From UBA4722 sp041690995 (GTDB lineage Bacteria > Pseudomonadota > Gammaproteobacteria > DSM-16500), in assembly GCA_041690995.1 (NCBI GenBank), contig JBEPVM010000003.1, positions 7,872 to 71,871 on the forward strand: a DNA stretch of 64,000 nt, given 5' to 3'. Position 1 is the first letter of the stretch, and each line of letters begins with the position of its first letter. Below the pieces are notes generated by a model. That model worked only from the letters and a program-made list of their open reading frames with translations, searched no databases and was not told the origin of the DNA. The translations under genes and the position numbers were made by a program. Positions 54,023 through 63,839 of this stretch are shown here, piece after piece.

Positions 54023-54724
54023 ATGCGCTTTTCTATTTACCGCTATAATCCAGAAACGGATAAAAAGCCTTACATGCAAGAGTATGACTTAGATGCCAGC
54101 TTAAATAATTGTTATATGGTGTTAGATGCGTTACTCGCTATCAAAAATACGCTGGATGATACGCTTACTTTACGTCGCTCCTGTCGCGAAGGTGTTTGCG
54201 GTTCTGATGGTATGAATATCAATGGCAAAAATGGCTTAGCGTGTACCACGCAACTGGCTTCTTTAAAAGAACCGATTGTTATCCGGCCTTTGCCTGGGTT
54301 ACCTGTCATACGAGATTTAGTTGTCGATATGACACAGTTTTATAAACAATATGAAAAAGTGAAGCCCTATCTACAGAATGACGAACCTGTACCTGTCAAA
54401 GAACGCTTACAATCACCTCAAGAACGCGCTCAATTGGATGGATTATACGAATGTATTCTCTGTGCGTGCTGTACGACTTCCTGCCCATCTTTTTGGTGGA
54501 ACCCAGAGAAATTTATTGGCCCTGCAGGGTTATTACAAGCATATCGTTTTATTGCAGACACACGCGATACACAAACAGCAGAACGCCTGGCAGATTTAAC
54601 TGACCCTTTTAGCGTATTTCGCTGTCGAGGTATTATGAATTGCATTGATGTTTGTCCTAAAGGGTTAAACCCCACCAAGGCGATTAATCATATTAAAACT
54701 TTAATGCTAGAAGAGGCTGTCTAA
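54023..54724 (+). CDS. sdhB: succinate dehydrogenase iron-sulfur subunit
   Basis: Contains the three iron-sulfur clusters: 2Fe-2S in RRSCREGVCGSDGMNINGKN and ACTT, 4Fe-4S in YECILCACCTTSCPSFWWNP and 3Fe-4S in FRCRGIMNCIDVCPKGLNPT. 233 residues. ATG 54023 gives MRFSIYRYNPETDKKPYM; the TTG two codons earlier is less likely. Its stop overlaps the start of sucA (TAATG). Confidence 0.97.
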   Translation: MRFSIYRYNPETDKKPYMQEYDLDASLNNCYMVLDALLAIKNTLDDTLTLRRSCREGVCGSDGMNINGKNGLACTTQLASLKEPIVIRPLPGLPVIRDLVVDMTQFYKQYEKVKPYLQNDEPVPVKERLQSPQERAQLDGLYECILCACCTTSCPSFWWNPEKFIGPAGLLQAYRFIADTRDTQTAERLADLTDPFSVFRCRGIMNCIDVCPKGLNPTKAINHIKTLMLEEAV

Positions 54725-57435
54725 TGGGCTATCTCATAAAACCACGCAGACCGCAACGTTCTATGCAAGCGTTATGGCAAGATTCTTATCTCTCAGGGGA
54801 TAATACTGCTTATTTAGAAAAATTAGATGAAGCGCCGTTAGAAAATTATTCTTCTAAACAAGTCCAACAATTCCAAGAAAAAGTGATTGATTTAATTGCA
54901 GCGTATCGCAGCGTAGGCCATTTGCAAGCGAGCATTGATCCATTAGGATTATATAAAGGCATTGATAACCCGACATTAAAGTTAGATTATTATGGTTTTA
55001 CAGAAGCAGATTTAGAGACTGTTTTTGATGTAGGCTCTTTTAGCGCTTTGCAAAAATCTTCCGCAAGCTTGCGAGAAATTCATGACATGCTTTGCAAAGT
55101 GTATTGCGGTTCTATCGGCATTGAATACATGCATATCTTGCAGCAGGCCGAAGTCAGTTGGATTCAAAAACGCATAGAGCAAGATTGGAGCCGCTTTTCA
55201 CCCACTTCAGAACAAAAACAACGTATTTTAGATGGCTTAATTGTCGCAGACGGTTTAGAAAAATATTTAGGGTTTAAATATGTCGGCCAAAAACGCTTTT
55301 CATTAGAAGGCGGGGACAGTTTAATTCCCTTGTTGGATGGGTTAATAAAACGTAGTGCTGAAAATGGCGTCAAAGAAATTGTAATGGGTATGGCACATCG
55401 TGGGCGTATGAATGTGCTGGTGAATTTACTGGGTAAAGCACCTGAAAAAATTTTTGCAGGGTTTGAAGGGAAGGGTATTGATGAAACAAGTTCAGGTGAT
55501 GTGAAATACCATTTAGGCTTTTCCTCCAATATCAAAGTCAATGGCAGCCAGGTACATCTTGCATTAGCGTTTAATCCATCGCATCTCGAAATAGTTTCAC
55601 CCGTTGTACAAGGTTCTGTGCGTTCCAGACAACGCCGTCGAAAAGATATTGAACGTAGTCTCGTCATGCCTATACAAATTCACGGTGATGCTGCATTTGC
55701 TGGGCAAGGTGTGGTGATGGAGACATTCGCCACCTCTCAAACACGTTGGTTTTGGGTTGGTGGCTCTATTCATATCGTGATTAATAATCAAGTCGGTTTT
55801 ACGATTAGTGACCCGCAAGATGCTCGTTCAGGACTTTATTGCACTGATGTAGCCAAGATGGTGCAAGCCCCTATTTTGCATGTCAATGGTAATGACCCTG
55901 AAGCTAGCTTTTTTGCAGCGCAATTAGCCGCGGACTATCGTCATTTATTTAAAAAAGATATTGTTATTGATATGGTGTGCTATAGACGGCATGGCCATAA
56001 TGAAGCAGATGAACCTTCGGCTACTCAACCCGTGATGTATAAAATGATTAAATCCATGCCAGCGCCTTGTACCTTATATGCTAACCAACTGGTTTCTGAA
56101 GGCGTTATTGATACTGATACCGAACAACAAAAAGCAGATGCGTATCGAAAAAAACTGGATGAAGGCAAGAGCGTGATTGAATTGGTTCCGAAAGGAGAGG
56201 GTTATGAATATGCTAATGCATGGGAGCCATTTCTCAATAAAGACTGGACGCTACCCGCAAAAACAGCCGTCTCTTTAAGTAAAGTCAAAGAAATAGCAAA
56301 AAAACTTGAAGTGTTACCTGAGAATTTTATCGTACAGCCTCAAGTCAAAAAAATGCTGGAAGCCAGACAAAAAATGACAGAAGGTGAGCTGCCACTTAAT
56401 TGGGGGTATGCAGAAACATTGGCGTACGCGACTTTATTAGAAGAAGGGTATCCTATTCGTCTTTGTGGTCAAGATGCGTGTCGTGGTACTTTTGCACATC
56501 GTCATGCGGTATTACATGATCAAGAAACCGATTCTATTTATATACCTCTCAGCCATATTTCGGATCATCAAGCACAAATCAATATAGTGGATTCGTTATT
56601 ATCCGAAGAAGCTGTACTCGCATTTGAATACGGTTATGCATCAGCAGAACCTAATAATTTAGTGATTTGGGAAGCACAATTTGGCGATTTCGGGAATGGG
56701 GCGCAAGTGGTCATCGACCAGTTTATTAGTTCAGGCGAACAAAAATGGGGAAGACTCTGTGGATTAGTCATGCTGCTGCCGCATGGTTATGAAGGGCAAG
56801 GCCCTGAACATTCTTCTGCGCGTTTAGAACGTTATTTGCAGTTATGCGCAGAACATAATATGCAAGTCTGTGTGCCGTCTACGCCCGCTCAAATATTTCA
56901 TTTATTGCGCCGTCAAATGATTAGACCTTATCGTAAACCTTTAATTGTGATAACGCCGAAAAGTTTATTACGTGCTGAATTAGCCGTATCAAGTTTAGAG
57001 GATATTACGAAAGGCGAATTTAATTTAGTGATTCTTGATAGTGATATAAACGAGTTAAAAGAATTTAAAAAAGTGAATAGAGTGATATTGTGCTCTGGAA
57101 AAGTCTATTACGACTTATTAAAAAAACGTCGTGAAAAAAAACTTAATCACATCGCTATTATTCGTGTTGAACAGCTTTATCCATTTCCGACAGATGCTTT
57201 AAAAGAAATATTAAAGCCCTATAAACACGTTAAAACGATTATCTGGTGCCAGGAAGAACCCAAAAACCAAGGGGCATGGTATAGCACACAACATCATTTA
57301 CATGCCTGCCTGGAAAGTACGCAAACACTCAGTTATGCTGGCAGAGCTGCTGCTGCTGCTCCTGCAGTGGGTTATGCCTCTGTGCATCTTAAACAACAAG
57401 ACATGCTCGTCAATCAAGCATTAGGATTAACTTAA
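54724..57435 (+). CDS. sucA: 2-oxoglutarate dehydrogenase E1 component
   Basis: The thiamin-diphosphate decarboxylase of the 2-oxoglutarate dehydrogenase complex, 903 residues. GMAHRGRMNVLVNLLGKAPE, HLGFSSN, IHGDAAFAGQGVVMET and INNQVGFT carry the ThDP/Mg site; the C-terminal half has GQDACRGTFAHRHAVLHDQE and FGDFGNGAQVVIDQFI. The final segment near 57340-57360 has an alanine run (AAAAAPAVG). It depends on the thiamin made by the thi operon upstream. Confidence 0.97.
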   Translation: MGYLIKPRRPQRSMQALWQDSYLSGDNTAYLEKLDEAPLENYSSKQVQQFQEKVIDLIAAYRSVGHLQASIDPLGLYKGIDNPTLKLDYYGFTEADLETVFDVGSFSALQKSSASLREIHDMLCKVYCGSIGIEYMHILQQAEVSWIQKRIEQDWSRFSPTSEQKQRILDGLIVADGLEKYLGFKYVGQKRFSLEGGDSLIPLLDGLIKRSAENGVKEIVMGMAHRGRMNVLVNLLGKAPEKIFAGFEGKGIDETSSGDVKYHLGFSSNIKVNGSQVHLALAFNPSHLEIVSPVVQGSVRSRQRRRKDIERSLVMPIQIHGDAAFAGQGVVMETFATSQTRWFWVGGSIHIVINNQVGFTISDPQDARSGLYCTDVAKMVQAPILHVNGNDPEASFFAAQLAADYRHLFKKDIVIDMVCYRRHGHNEADEPSATQPVMYKMIKSMPAPCTLYANQLVSEGVIDTDTEQQKADAYRKKLDEGKSVIELVPKGEGYEYANAWEPFLNKDWTLPAKTAVSLSKVKEIAKKLEVLPENFIVQPQVKKMLEARQKMTEGELPLNWGYAETLAYATLLEEGYPIRLCGQDACRGTFAHRHAVLHDQETDSIYIPLSHISDHQAQINIVDSLLSEEAVLAFEYGYASAEPNNLVIWEAQFGDFGNGAQVVIDQFISSGEQKWGRLCGLVMLLPHGYEGQGPEHSSARLERYLQLCAEHNMQVCVPSTPAQIFHLLRRQMIRPYRKPLIVITPKSLLRAELAVSSLEDITKGEFNLVILDSDINELKEFKKVNRVILCSGKVYYDLLKKRREKKLNHIAIIRVEQLYPFPTDALKEILKPYKHVKTIIWCQEEPKNQGAWYSTQHHLHACLESTQTLSYAGRAAAAAPAVGYASVHLKQQDMLVNQALGLT

Positions 57436-57445
57436 GGATCTCAAT

Positions 57446-58615
57446 ATGACAAAACTGACTGAAGTAAAAGTGCCTATGCTGCCAGAATCTATCGCAGATG
57501 CGACCATTTCAGCATGGCATAAAAAAGTAGGTGATACTGTTTCACGTGATGAAAATTTAATGGATTTGGAAACAGATAAAGTCATGCTTGAAGTACCTTC
57601 GCCTGTTGCTGGAATTATAAAAGAAATACTTAAAAAAACAGGGGATACAGTACAAGCCAATCAAGTAGTCGCTACGATTGAAGCGGGTGCTGTTGCTGCT
57701 TCTACTTCTACTTCTGCGGCTGCGCCTATTCCTTCTACTCCGACTGCTGCTAAACCTGCGAGTGATCGTCCCGCATCTGCTGCTGCGCTAAGCCCTGCTG
57801 TGCGGCGTGTTGTAGCTGAACATGATGTTGATGTTTCAGCCGTGACAGGAACTGGCAAAGGTGGACGTATCACCAAAGAAAATATTATAGGAGCGATACA
57901 AACACCGACTACAGGACGCCTGGAAAAACGCGTTCCTATGACCCGCATGCGCGCACGTATCGCAGAACGCTTGCTCGAAGTTACACAAACAACCGCTATG
58001 CTGACAACATTTAATGAAATCAATCTGCAAGAAGTTGTCGCATTACGAACGAAATATAAAGATAAATTTGAAAAAATACATAATGCACGTCTAGGGTTCA
58101 TGTCATTTTTTATTAAAGCAGCCGTTGAAGCTTTAAAACGCTTCCCTGCTGTGAATGCTTCTATTGATGGCAGTGATATTGTTTATCATAATTATTTTGA
58201 CATCGGCGTAGCTGTTTCAACTGATCGTGGCCTTGTCGTACCTATATTACGTAACGCAGATCAAATGAGCATGGCGGAAATCGAATCAGCCATTGTCGAT
58301 TATGCGAATAAAGCAAAAGCAGGCAAGTTGACTTTGGAAGAAATGCAAGGGGGCACGTTTACGATTACGAATGGTGGTGTGTTTGGTTCTTTATTATCAA
58401 CGCCTATCTTGAACTCACCGCAGAGCGCTATTTTAGGTATGCATAAAATAGATCAACGTCCTGTGGTTGAAAATGGCCAAATCGTTATTCGGCCTATGAT
58501 GTATGTTGCGATGTCTTACGATCATCGCATCATTGACGGCAAGGATTCGGTGACGTTTTTAGTCGCTATTAAAGAGTTATTAGAAGATCCAGCACGTCTT
58601 TTGCTTGAGATATAA
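57446..58615 (+). CDS. sucB: dihydrolipoyl succinyltransferase (E2)
   Basis: The lipoyl-bearing core of the complex, 389 residues. An N-terminal lipoyl domain with the lysine in LETDKVMLEVPSPVAGII, an Ala/Pro/Ser/Thr-rich hinge (AAAPIPSTPTAAKP), the E1/E3-binding domain LSPAVRRVVAEHDVDVSAV and GTGKGGRITKENI, and the acyltransferase domain ending in MSYDHRIIDGKDSVTFL with catalytic His-Asp. The E3 (lpd) gene is not in the window. Confidence 0.96.
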   Translation: MTKLTEVKVPMLPESIADATISAWHKKVGDTVSRDENLMDLETDKVMLEVPSPVAGIIKEILKKTGDTVQANQVVATIEAGAVAASTSTSAAAPIPSTPTAAKPASDRPASAAALSPAVRRVVAEHDVDVSAVTGTGKGGRITKENIIGAIQTPTTGRLEKRVPMTRMRARIAERLLEVTQTTAMLTTFNEINLQEVVALRTKYKDKFEKIHNARLGFMSFFIKAAVEALKRFPAVNASIDGSDIVYHNYFDIGVAVSTDRGLVVPILRNADQMSMAEIESAIVDYANKAKAGKLTLEEMQGGTFTITNGGVFGSLLSTPILNSPQSAILGMHKIDQRPVVENGQIVIRPMMYVAMSYDHRIIDGKDSVTFLVAIKELLEDPARLLLEI

Positions 58616-58683
58616 ATGTGAGCGTGACCCTAACCCTGAGGGCTTCGACAAATAAATTAAGTTTAAAATAGAGGAGTAACCAG

Positions 58684-59850
58684 ATGAATTTACACGAGTA
58701 CCAGGCCAAGCAGCTATTGGCAAAATATGATTTGCCAGTCCCTTATGGCCAAGTCGCACGGAATGCGGAAGAAGCATTAACCATTGCAGATACTTTTCCT
58801 ACCAAAAAGTGGGTGGTGAAGGCACAGGTTCATGCAGGGGGCCGCGGCAAAGCAGGTGGTGTGAAAGTCGTATCAACGAAAGAAGAAATCTCAGACTTTG
58901 CAAAAAACCTGCTGGGCAAACGCCTGGTGACTTACCAAACGAATGCCGAAGGCCAGCCCGTCCATCAATTATTGATTGAAGAGCCTTCCGATATTGCAAA
59001 AGAACTTTATTTAGGTGCAGTGATTGATCGCTCTAAACAACGCATTGTGTTTATGGCATCCACAGAAGGTGGTGTTGAAATTGAAAAAGTCGCACACGAT
59101 ACACCTGAAAAAATTCTAACGGCCGTTGTTGACCCTTTGCTGGGCGTACAACCTTATCAAGCACGTCAATTGGCTTTTGCATTAGGGTTATCAGGCGATC
59201 AAATTAAACAATTTACAAAAATTTTACTCGGGCTTGGAAAATTATTTACAGAAAATGATTTAAATTTATTAGAAATTAATCCGTTGGTCATTACAAAACA
59301 AGGCAATTTATTATGTCTCGATGGCAAAATCATTATTGATGATAATGCTATTTATCGCCAACCTGAATTACGTGCGATGCGTGATACCACCCAAGAAGAC
59401 GAACGTGAAAACCGCGCGCGTGATTGGGAACTCAACTATATTGCGTTGGATGGCAATATTGGCTGTATGGTGAATGGGGCAGGGTTAGCAATGGCAACCA
59501 TGGACATTGTGAAATTACAGGGCGGCAATCCCGCGAATTTCTTAGATGTCGGCGGTGGTGCAACCAAAGAACGCGTCACAGAAGCTTTTAAAATTATTTT
59601 GTCAGATAAAAACGTCAAAGCGATATTAGTGAATATTTTTGGCGGTATTGTACGTTGTGATTTAATCGCAGAGGGTATTATTGGCGCGGTGGCAGAAGTT
59701 GGAACTACATTGCCTGTCGTGGTGCGATTGGAAGGCAATAATGCAGAACTCGGTGCTAAAAAATTACGTGAAAGCGGATTGAATATTATCCCAGCAGCAA
59801 GCTTTACAGATGCTGCTAAAAAAGTAGTTCAAGCAGCAGGGGAAAAATAA
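58684..59850 (+). CDS. sucC: succinyl-CoA synthetase beta subunit
   Basis: Binds ADP (or GDP) and CoA and makes the nucleotide from succinyl-CoA. ATP-grasp fold with MNLHEYQAKQLLAKYDLPVP, KAQVHAGGRGKAGGVKVV, LLEINPLVITKQGNLLCLDG and FGGIVRCDLIAEGIIGA. 388 residues, the standard size. A ribosome site (GAGGAG) lies before the ATG. It is followed by sucD with overlapping stop and start (ATG within TAATG). Confidence 0.97.
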   Translation: MNLHEYQAKQLLAKYDLPVPYGQVARNAEEALTIADTFPTKKWVVKAQVHAGGRGKAGGVKVVSTKEEISDFAKNLLGKRLVTYQTNAEGQPVHQLLIEEPSDIAKELYLGAVIDRSKQRIVFMASTEGGVEIEKVAHDTPEKILTAVVDPLLGVQPYQARQLAFALGLSGDQIKQFTKILLGLGKLFTENDLNLLEINPLVITKQGNLLCLDGKIIIDDNAIYRQPELRAMRDTTQEDERENRARDWELNYIALDGNIGCMVNGAGLAMATMDIVKLQGGNPANFLDVGGGATKERVTEAFKIILSDKNVKAILVNIFGGIVRCDLIAEGIIGAVAEVGTTLPVVVRLEGNNAELGAKKLRESGLNIIPAASFTDAAKKVVQAAGEK

Positions 59851-60722
59851 TGAGTATTTTAATTAATAAAGACACAAAAGTAATATGCCAGGGATTTACA
59901 GGTAAACAAGGTACATTCCATTCAGAACAAGCGATTGCTTATGGCACACGTATGGTCGGTGGCGTCACGCCAGAGAAAGGTGGGCAAACGCATTTAGGGT
60001 TACCTGTTTTTAATACGGTTAAAGAAGCTTATGATACGACAAAAGCAGATGCTTCCGTTATTTATGTTCCAGCACCTTTTTGTAAAGATTCGATTGTTGA
60101 AGCCGTTGAAGCGGGCATTAAATTAATTATCTGTATTACAGAAGGGATTCCTGTCTTAGATATGCTAGAAATCAAAGTCTATTTAGCGAACTACCCTGGT
60201 ACACGTTTAATTGGGCCTAATTGCCCAGGCGTTATTACACCAGGCCAATGCAAAATCGGTATTATGCCAGGTCATATTCATACACCCGGTCGTGTGGGTA
60301 TTGTGTCTCGTTCAGGCACTTTAACGTATGAAGCAGTCCATCAGACGACAGAATTAGGGTTAGGGCAGAGTACCTGTGTTGGTATTGGCGGCGATCCAAT
60401 TGCGGGAACCAATTTCATTGACGTATTAGCTTTATTTGAAAAAGACCCTCAAACCGAAATTATAGTGATGGTCGGGGAAATTGGTGGGACGGCAGAAGAT
60501 GAAGCGGCTGCTTATATTAAAAAACACGTTACAAAACCCGTTGTATCTTATATCGCAGGTGTGACAGCGCCCGAAGGCAAACGCATGGGTCATGCAGGTG
60601 CTATTATCGCAGGTGGTAAAGGCACAGCAGCCGAAAAATTTGCTGTATTGGAAGCAGCAGGCGTACATACAGTGCGCTCGCCTGCAGAAATAGGCGCAAC
60701 GGCAGCTAAGGTATTATGCTAG
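59850..60722 (+). CDS. sucD: succinyl-CoA synthetase alpha subunit
   Basis: The subunit carrying the phosphohistidine, in KRMGHAGAIIAGGKGTA. CoA-binding ICQGFTGKQGTFHSEQAIAY, GPNCPGVITPGQCKIGIMPG and SRSGTLTYEAVHQTTE are intact. 290 residues. Its end overlaps serS by 7 bases (stop TAG at 60720-60722), so serS translation may be coupled to it. Confidence 0.97.
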   Translation: MSILINKDTKVICQGFTGKQGTFHSEQAIAYGTRMVGGVTPEKGGQTHLGLPVFNTVKEAYDTTKADASVIYVPAPFCKDSIVEAVEAGIKLIICITEGIPVLDMLEIKVYLANYPGTRLIGPNCPGVITPGQCKIGIMPGHIHTPGRVGIVSRSGTLTYEAVHQTTELGLGQSTCVGIGGDPIAGTNFIDVLALFEKDPQTEIIVMVGEIGGTAEDEAAAYIKKHVTKPVVSYIAGVTAPEGKRMGHAGAIIAGGKGTAAEKFAVLEAAGVHTVRSPAEIGATAAKVLC

Positions 60723-61981
60723 ATCCTAAATTAATACGGCTAGACTTAAATGCCATTGCAGAAAAATTAAAAACGCGGGGCGTTGTACTCGATGTTCCGC
60801 GTTTGCATGCCTTGGAAGAACAACGTAAAACATTGCAAATGCATTTACAGAATTTACAAAATGAACGTAATACCCGTTCTAAAGCTATTGGCCAGGCAAA
60901 AGCCAAAAATGAAAATAGCGATGGGTTATTTCACGCGCTAAAAGAATTAAATGATTCTATTAAATTATCCGAAGAAAAATTTTTGCAAGTTCAAAGTGAA
61001 CTAAATGATTTGCTCGCACGCATGCCCAATATTCCACATGAATCCGTGCCTCTCGGCAAAAGTGAAGCAGATAATAAAATTATCCGCACGTGGGGCACAC
61101 CTCGAAAATTTGATTTTACACCGAAGGACCATGTCGATTTAGGTGAACAATTAGGGATGGATTTTGCCGCAGGCGTTAAAATAGCCAGTGCCCGTTTTGT
61201 AGTGCTGCGTGGCAGGCTCGCGAAATTGCAACGCGTTTTAATACAATTCATGCTGGATTTACATATAAAAGAACATGGTTACCAGGAAATTTATGTACCT
61301 TATTTAGCAAATGCAGATTCAATGTTTGGTACAGGTCAATTACCCAATTTAAAAGAAGATTCGTTTGAAGTAAAAAATAATACGGAATGTTATTTAATTC
61401 CAACTTCTGAAGTCTCCGTGATTAATACAATACGCAATGAAATTTTAGAAGCAGATCAATTGCCTTTGAAATATGTGTGCCATTCGCCTTGTTTTCGCAG
61501 CGAAGCAGGTTCTTATGGAAGAGATACACGTGGTATGATCCGTAATCATCAATTTGAAAAAGTAGAGTTACTCCACATCGTTCACCCTGAAAAATCCTGG
61601 CAAGCGCATGAAGAACTCACACGCCATGCTGAAACTGTTTTGCAACGCCTGGAACTTCCCTATCGCCTTATTTCACTTTGTACGGGTGATTTAGGCTTTG
61701 CAGCTGCTAAAACGTATGATTTAGAAGTTTGGCTCCCCAGTCAAAACACTTATCGCGAAATCTCTTCTTGCAGTAATACAGAAGATTTCCAGGCTCGCCG
61801 ACTAAAAGCCCGCTATCGCGATGCCAAAACAGGCAATCTTGAGTTAGTCCATATACTGAATGGATCAGGGCTTGCGGTTGGCCGTACACTCGTGGCTATC
61901 TTAGAAAATTACCAAAATGAGGAAGGCGGTATTCGAGTGCCTGACGTGTTGCAAAGTTATCTCGGTCAAGGATATTTATAA
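60716..61981 (+). CDS. serS: seryl-tRNA synthetase
   Basis: A class II synthetase of 421 residues. The N-terminal two-helix coiled coil (residues 1-110, RKTLQMHLQNLQNERNTRSK) binds the long variable arm of tRNA-Ser; motif 2 reads CFRSEAGSYGRDTRGMIRNH and motif 3 NGSGLAVGRTLVAILENYQN. The ATG at 60716 overlaps the sucD stop by seven bases, putting serS in the TCA operon; this is unusual placement, linking translation capacity to central metabolism. It is the last gene of the operon. Confidence 0.96.
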   Translation: MLDPKLIRLDLNAIAEKLKTRGVVLDVPRLHALEEQRKTLQMHLQNLQNERNTRSKAIGQAKAKNENSDGLFHALKELNDSIKLSEEKFLQVQSELNDLLARMPNIPHESVPLGKSEADNKIIRTWGTPRKFDFTPKDHVDLGEQLGMDFAAGVKIASARFVVLRGRLAKLQRVLIQFMLDLHIKEHGYQEIYVPYLANADSMFGTGQLPNLKEDSFEVKNNTECYLIPTSEVSVINTIRNEILEADQLPLKYVCHSPCFRSEAGSYGRDTRGMIRNHQFEKVELLHIVHPEKSWQAHEELTRHAETVLQRLELPYRLISLCTGDLGFAAAKTYDLEVWLPSQNTYREISSCSNTEDFQARRLKARYRDAKTGNLELVHILNGSGLAVGRTLVAILENYQNEEGGIRVPDVLQSYLGQGYL

Positions 61982-62248
61982 TCAGGAAGAGAGAGAAAAA
62001 GAAGGGGGGGAAGCACTAGTCGTACAGGGTAGTAAACGTGGAGAACGTCTAGCGTCTTCTATATGAGATTGCCTTCTGCTTCTAGGTTGTTGTCCCTCTC
62101 CTTTTGTACAGAACATTCTGAGATTAGGAGGAGTGGCATAAAGAGATGCAAAATGAGCACTCGTTTTTTCAGATGTCTTGATTAAAAGCTTTATCTCTTC
62201 TTTTTCGGCTATTTGATTAGTTATTTCATTTACATATTCTATAAAAAG
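61982..62248 (-). pseudogene. open fragment without a start, probable gene remnant
   Basis: The minus strand is open for 88 codons after an in-frame TAG. It reads EYVNEITNQIAEKEEIKLLI, KTSEKTSAHFASLYATPP and ends in a Ser/Arg-rich tail (RRQSHIEDARRSPRL and PSFSLSS). Only an internal ATG is available, so it lacks a normal start. It overlaps nothing and begins right at the serS stop. The composition resembles other accessory proteins here; no family recognised. The rest of 61982-62378 is the possible tail of the next gene plus spacer. Confidence 0.3.
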
Positions 62249-62378
62249 CTATAATTCTTTATTAATCAACTGGAATGGCTTAGATACCCCACATTAGAAG
62301 ACGAATACGGAGTATCTCCCATACCAACAGGACTTGAAGAACCACTACTCGTTGACTTTGTGAGGGTAGCGGTGCTTT

Positions 62379-63731
62379 TTAGTATTGTAAAAAATGTGTG
62401 TAATAATTATTAATCTCTATTGATTCTCCCTCTGAAGCAGATAAAACATACCGAGATTGCGATAGTCTTTGCCACAAAGAGGATATTGCTTTAACTAGTC
62501 CAAAAACGATTATTGGCGGACAGAGCATCAAAGCGTACAGAGGAATAATGGGAAGCGTACTTAGAAAAGAAAGAGTAATAGCACCAGCAAAGAACACGAT
62601 AGGCAGCATGCTTTCTATTTTATTGTTTTTCAAGAACTTCCATGATTTTTTATAAAAATCCTTGTCCCATAGGTTCTTTAATTTACCTTTCAAAAAATTC
62701 CATCCCACTGCAAATATTATAATAAAGGTAGCGCCTACCATTCTAATAATGTCCTTAAGGGGTTCGAGGTTCTTTAAAGCCAGTGTAGTAGTGACGGCAT
62801 ACCATCCTGTACTTGCGCTAAAATAGGCATGGGCTGCAGGTATGAAAGCAGGCGCATAAAACAATAGCATTCCAATAAAAAGAGCGATTGCTACGAGGGT
62901 GACATAGTTACGTGTAAAAGTGAGTTCTTTTATTTTTTTTCCTAATGGAGTATTCGTCTCATTTTGCGTTCCTAACAGATGTTTCGGATAGTGTTTTTTT
63001 TCTTCTAATCCTTTATATTCTTTCAATTCTTGATTTGCTATATAAAAATCATGGGCAATATCAAATGCAAAACCCGCAAGATTAATCAAGGCAGATGCCC
63101 AAGGTACTACATAGTAACCAATAATATTTACGAGCAGCCAGACAAATGCATTCGATAACGTACCGAAAAATTTTCTATCGCAGAGAGTTTGCCAAAAGCG
63201 TTTTTTTTCAAACCGATTAGTGTGCCAGCTATCCTCTATTGTTTTAGGACGAAAAGAATGAGTAAAAAGCTTATAGACACAAACTACCAGTTCAGGCAGA
63301 TAAGAGAATTGAAAATTACGAAAATTAAATGCGTACTTTGTAGGGTCTATAGAATTCAATGTCCAATACTCGCGAAGCAGACGCAGAAGAGCTAACCGTA
63401 CAGTTGTCAGCCAGGCGAACCAAAACAAAGTATTATCCACAATATTTTCTGGCGATACCGTTGTTAATATTTTTGCTAAATAAAAATCTGCTTTTCGCTC
63501 ATCAGGCGCCCAACCAGGGTCGCCATCTTTATTCCCATCTCTATAGGCAATACACAATGCAAATGCCAATGTTTCCTTATACTTTTCTTGCTGCGGAGTA
63601 AGGGAGGTTAAGGGTTCAAGTAAAAGAAAGATTTTTTCGAGGTCTTCTATTCCATTAAAGTCAGATACGCCTAGAGCGGATAGTAACTGTGTGCTGCTCT
63701 CTGGATTTGCTATGGTTTTTTGTTGTCCCAT
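62379..63731 (-). CDS. polytopic membrane protein of unknown function
   Basis: 450 residues; unrecognised. The N-terminal 100 residues are soluble with QLLSALGVSDFNGIEDLEKI and a DGNKDGDPGWAPDERKADFY segment; then about seven hydrophobic stretches (AFVWLLVNIIGYYVVPWASA, LVAIALFIGMLLFYAPAFIP, FIIIFAVGWNFLKG, FLSTLPIIPLYALMLCPPII). It stops at HFLQY. The next frame stays open for about 40 more codons, giving a Ser-rich tail (TKSTSSGSSSPVGMGDTPYS); one T added to the T6 run near 62387-62392 would join it. Could be an accessory or effector-like protein. Confidence 0.65.
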   Translation of the reverse strand: MGQQKTIANPESSTQLLSALGVSDFNGIEDLEKIFLLLEPLTSLTPQQEKYKETLAFALCIAYRDGNKDGDPGWAPDERKADFYLAKILTTVSPENIVDNTLFWFAWLTTVRLALLRLLREYWTLNSIDPTKYAFNFRNFQFSYLPELVVCVYKLFTHSFRPKTIEDSWHTNRFEKKRFWQTLCDRKFFGTLSNAFVWLLVNIIGYYVVPWASALINLAGFAFDIAHDFYIANQELKEYKGLEEKKHYPKHLLGTQNETNTPLGKKIKELTFTRNYVTLVAIALFIGMLLFYAPAFIPAAHAYFSASTGWYAVTTTLALKNLEPLKDIIRMVGATFIIIFAVGWNFLKGKLKNLWDKDFYKKSWKFLKNNKIESMLPIVFFAGAITLSFLSTLPIIPLYALMLCPPIIVFGLVKAISSLWQRLSQSRYVLSASEGESIEINNYYTHFLQY

Positions 63732-63839
63732 ATAACTTCCGTGTCAGTAGATACGTGAACGCATTATACCTAAAAAACTATCCATATAATAGAGTATAAA
63801 AATATATCCTGATATCCCTCTCCCTAAAAGGAAACATCT

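Noticed and set aside
55164..55667. Minus-strand 167-codon frame inside sucA
   Set aside because: Antisense shadow of a strongly conserved gene.
57661..58101. Minus-strand 146-codon frame inside sucB
   Set aside because: Antisense of the Ala/Pro-rich linker and binding domain; no ribosome site.
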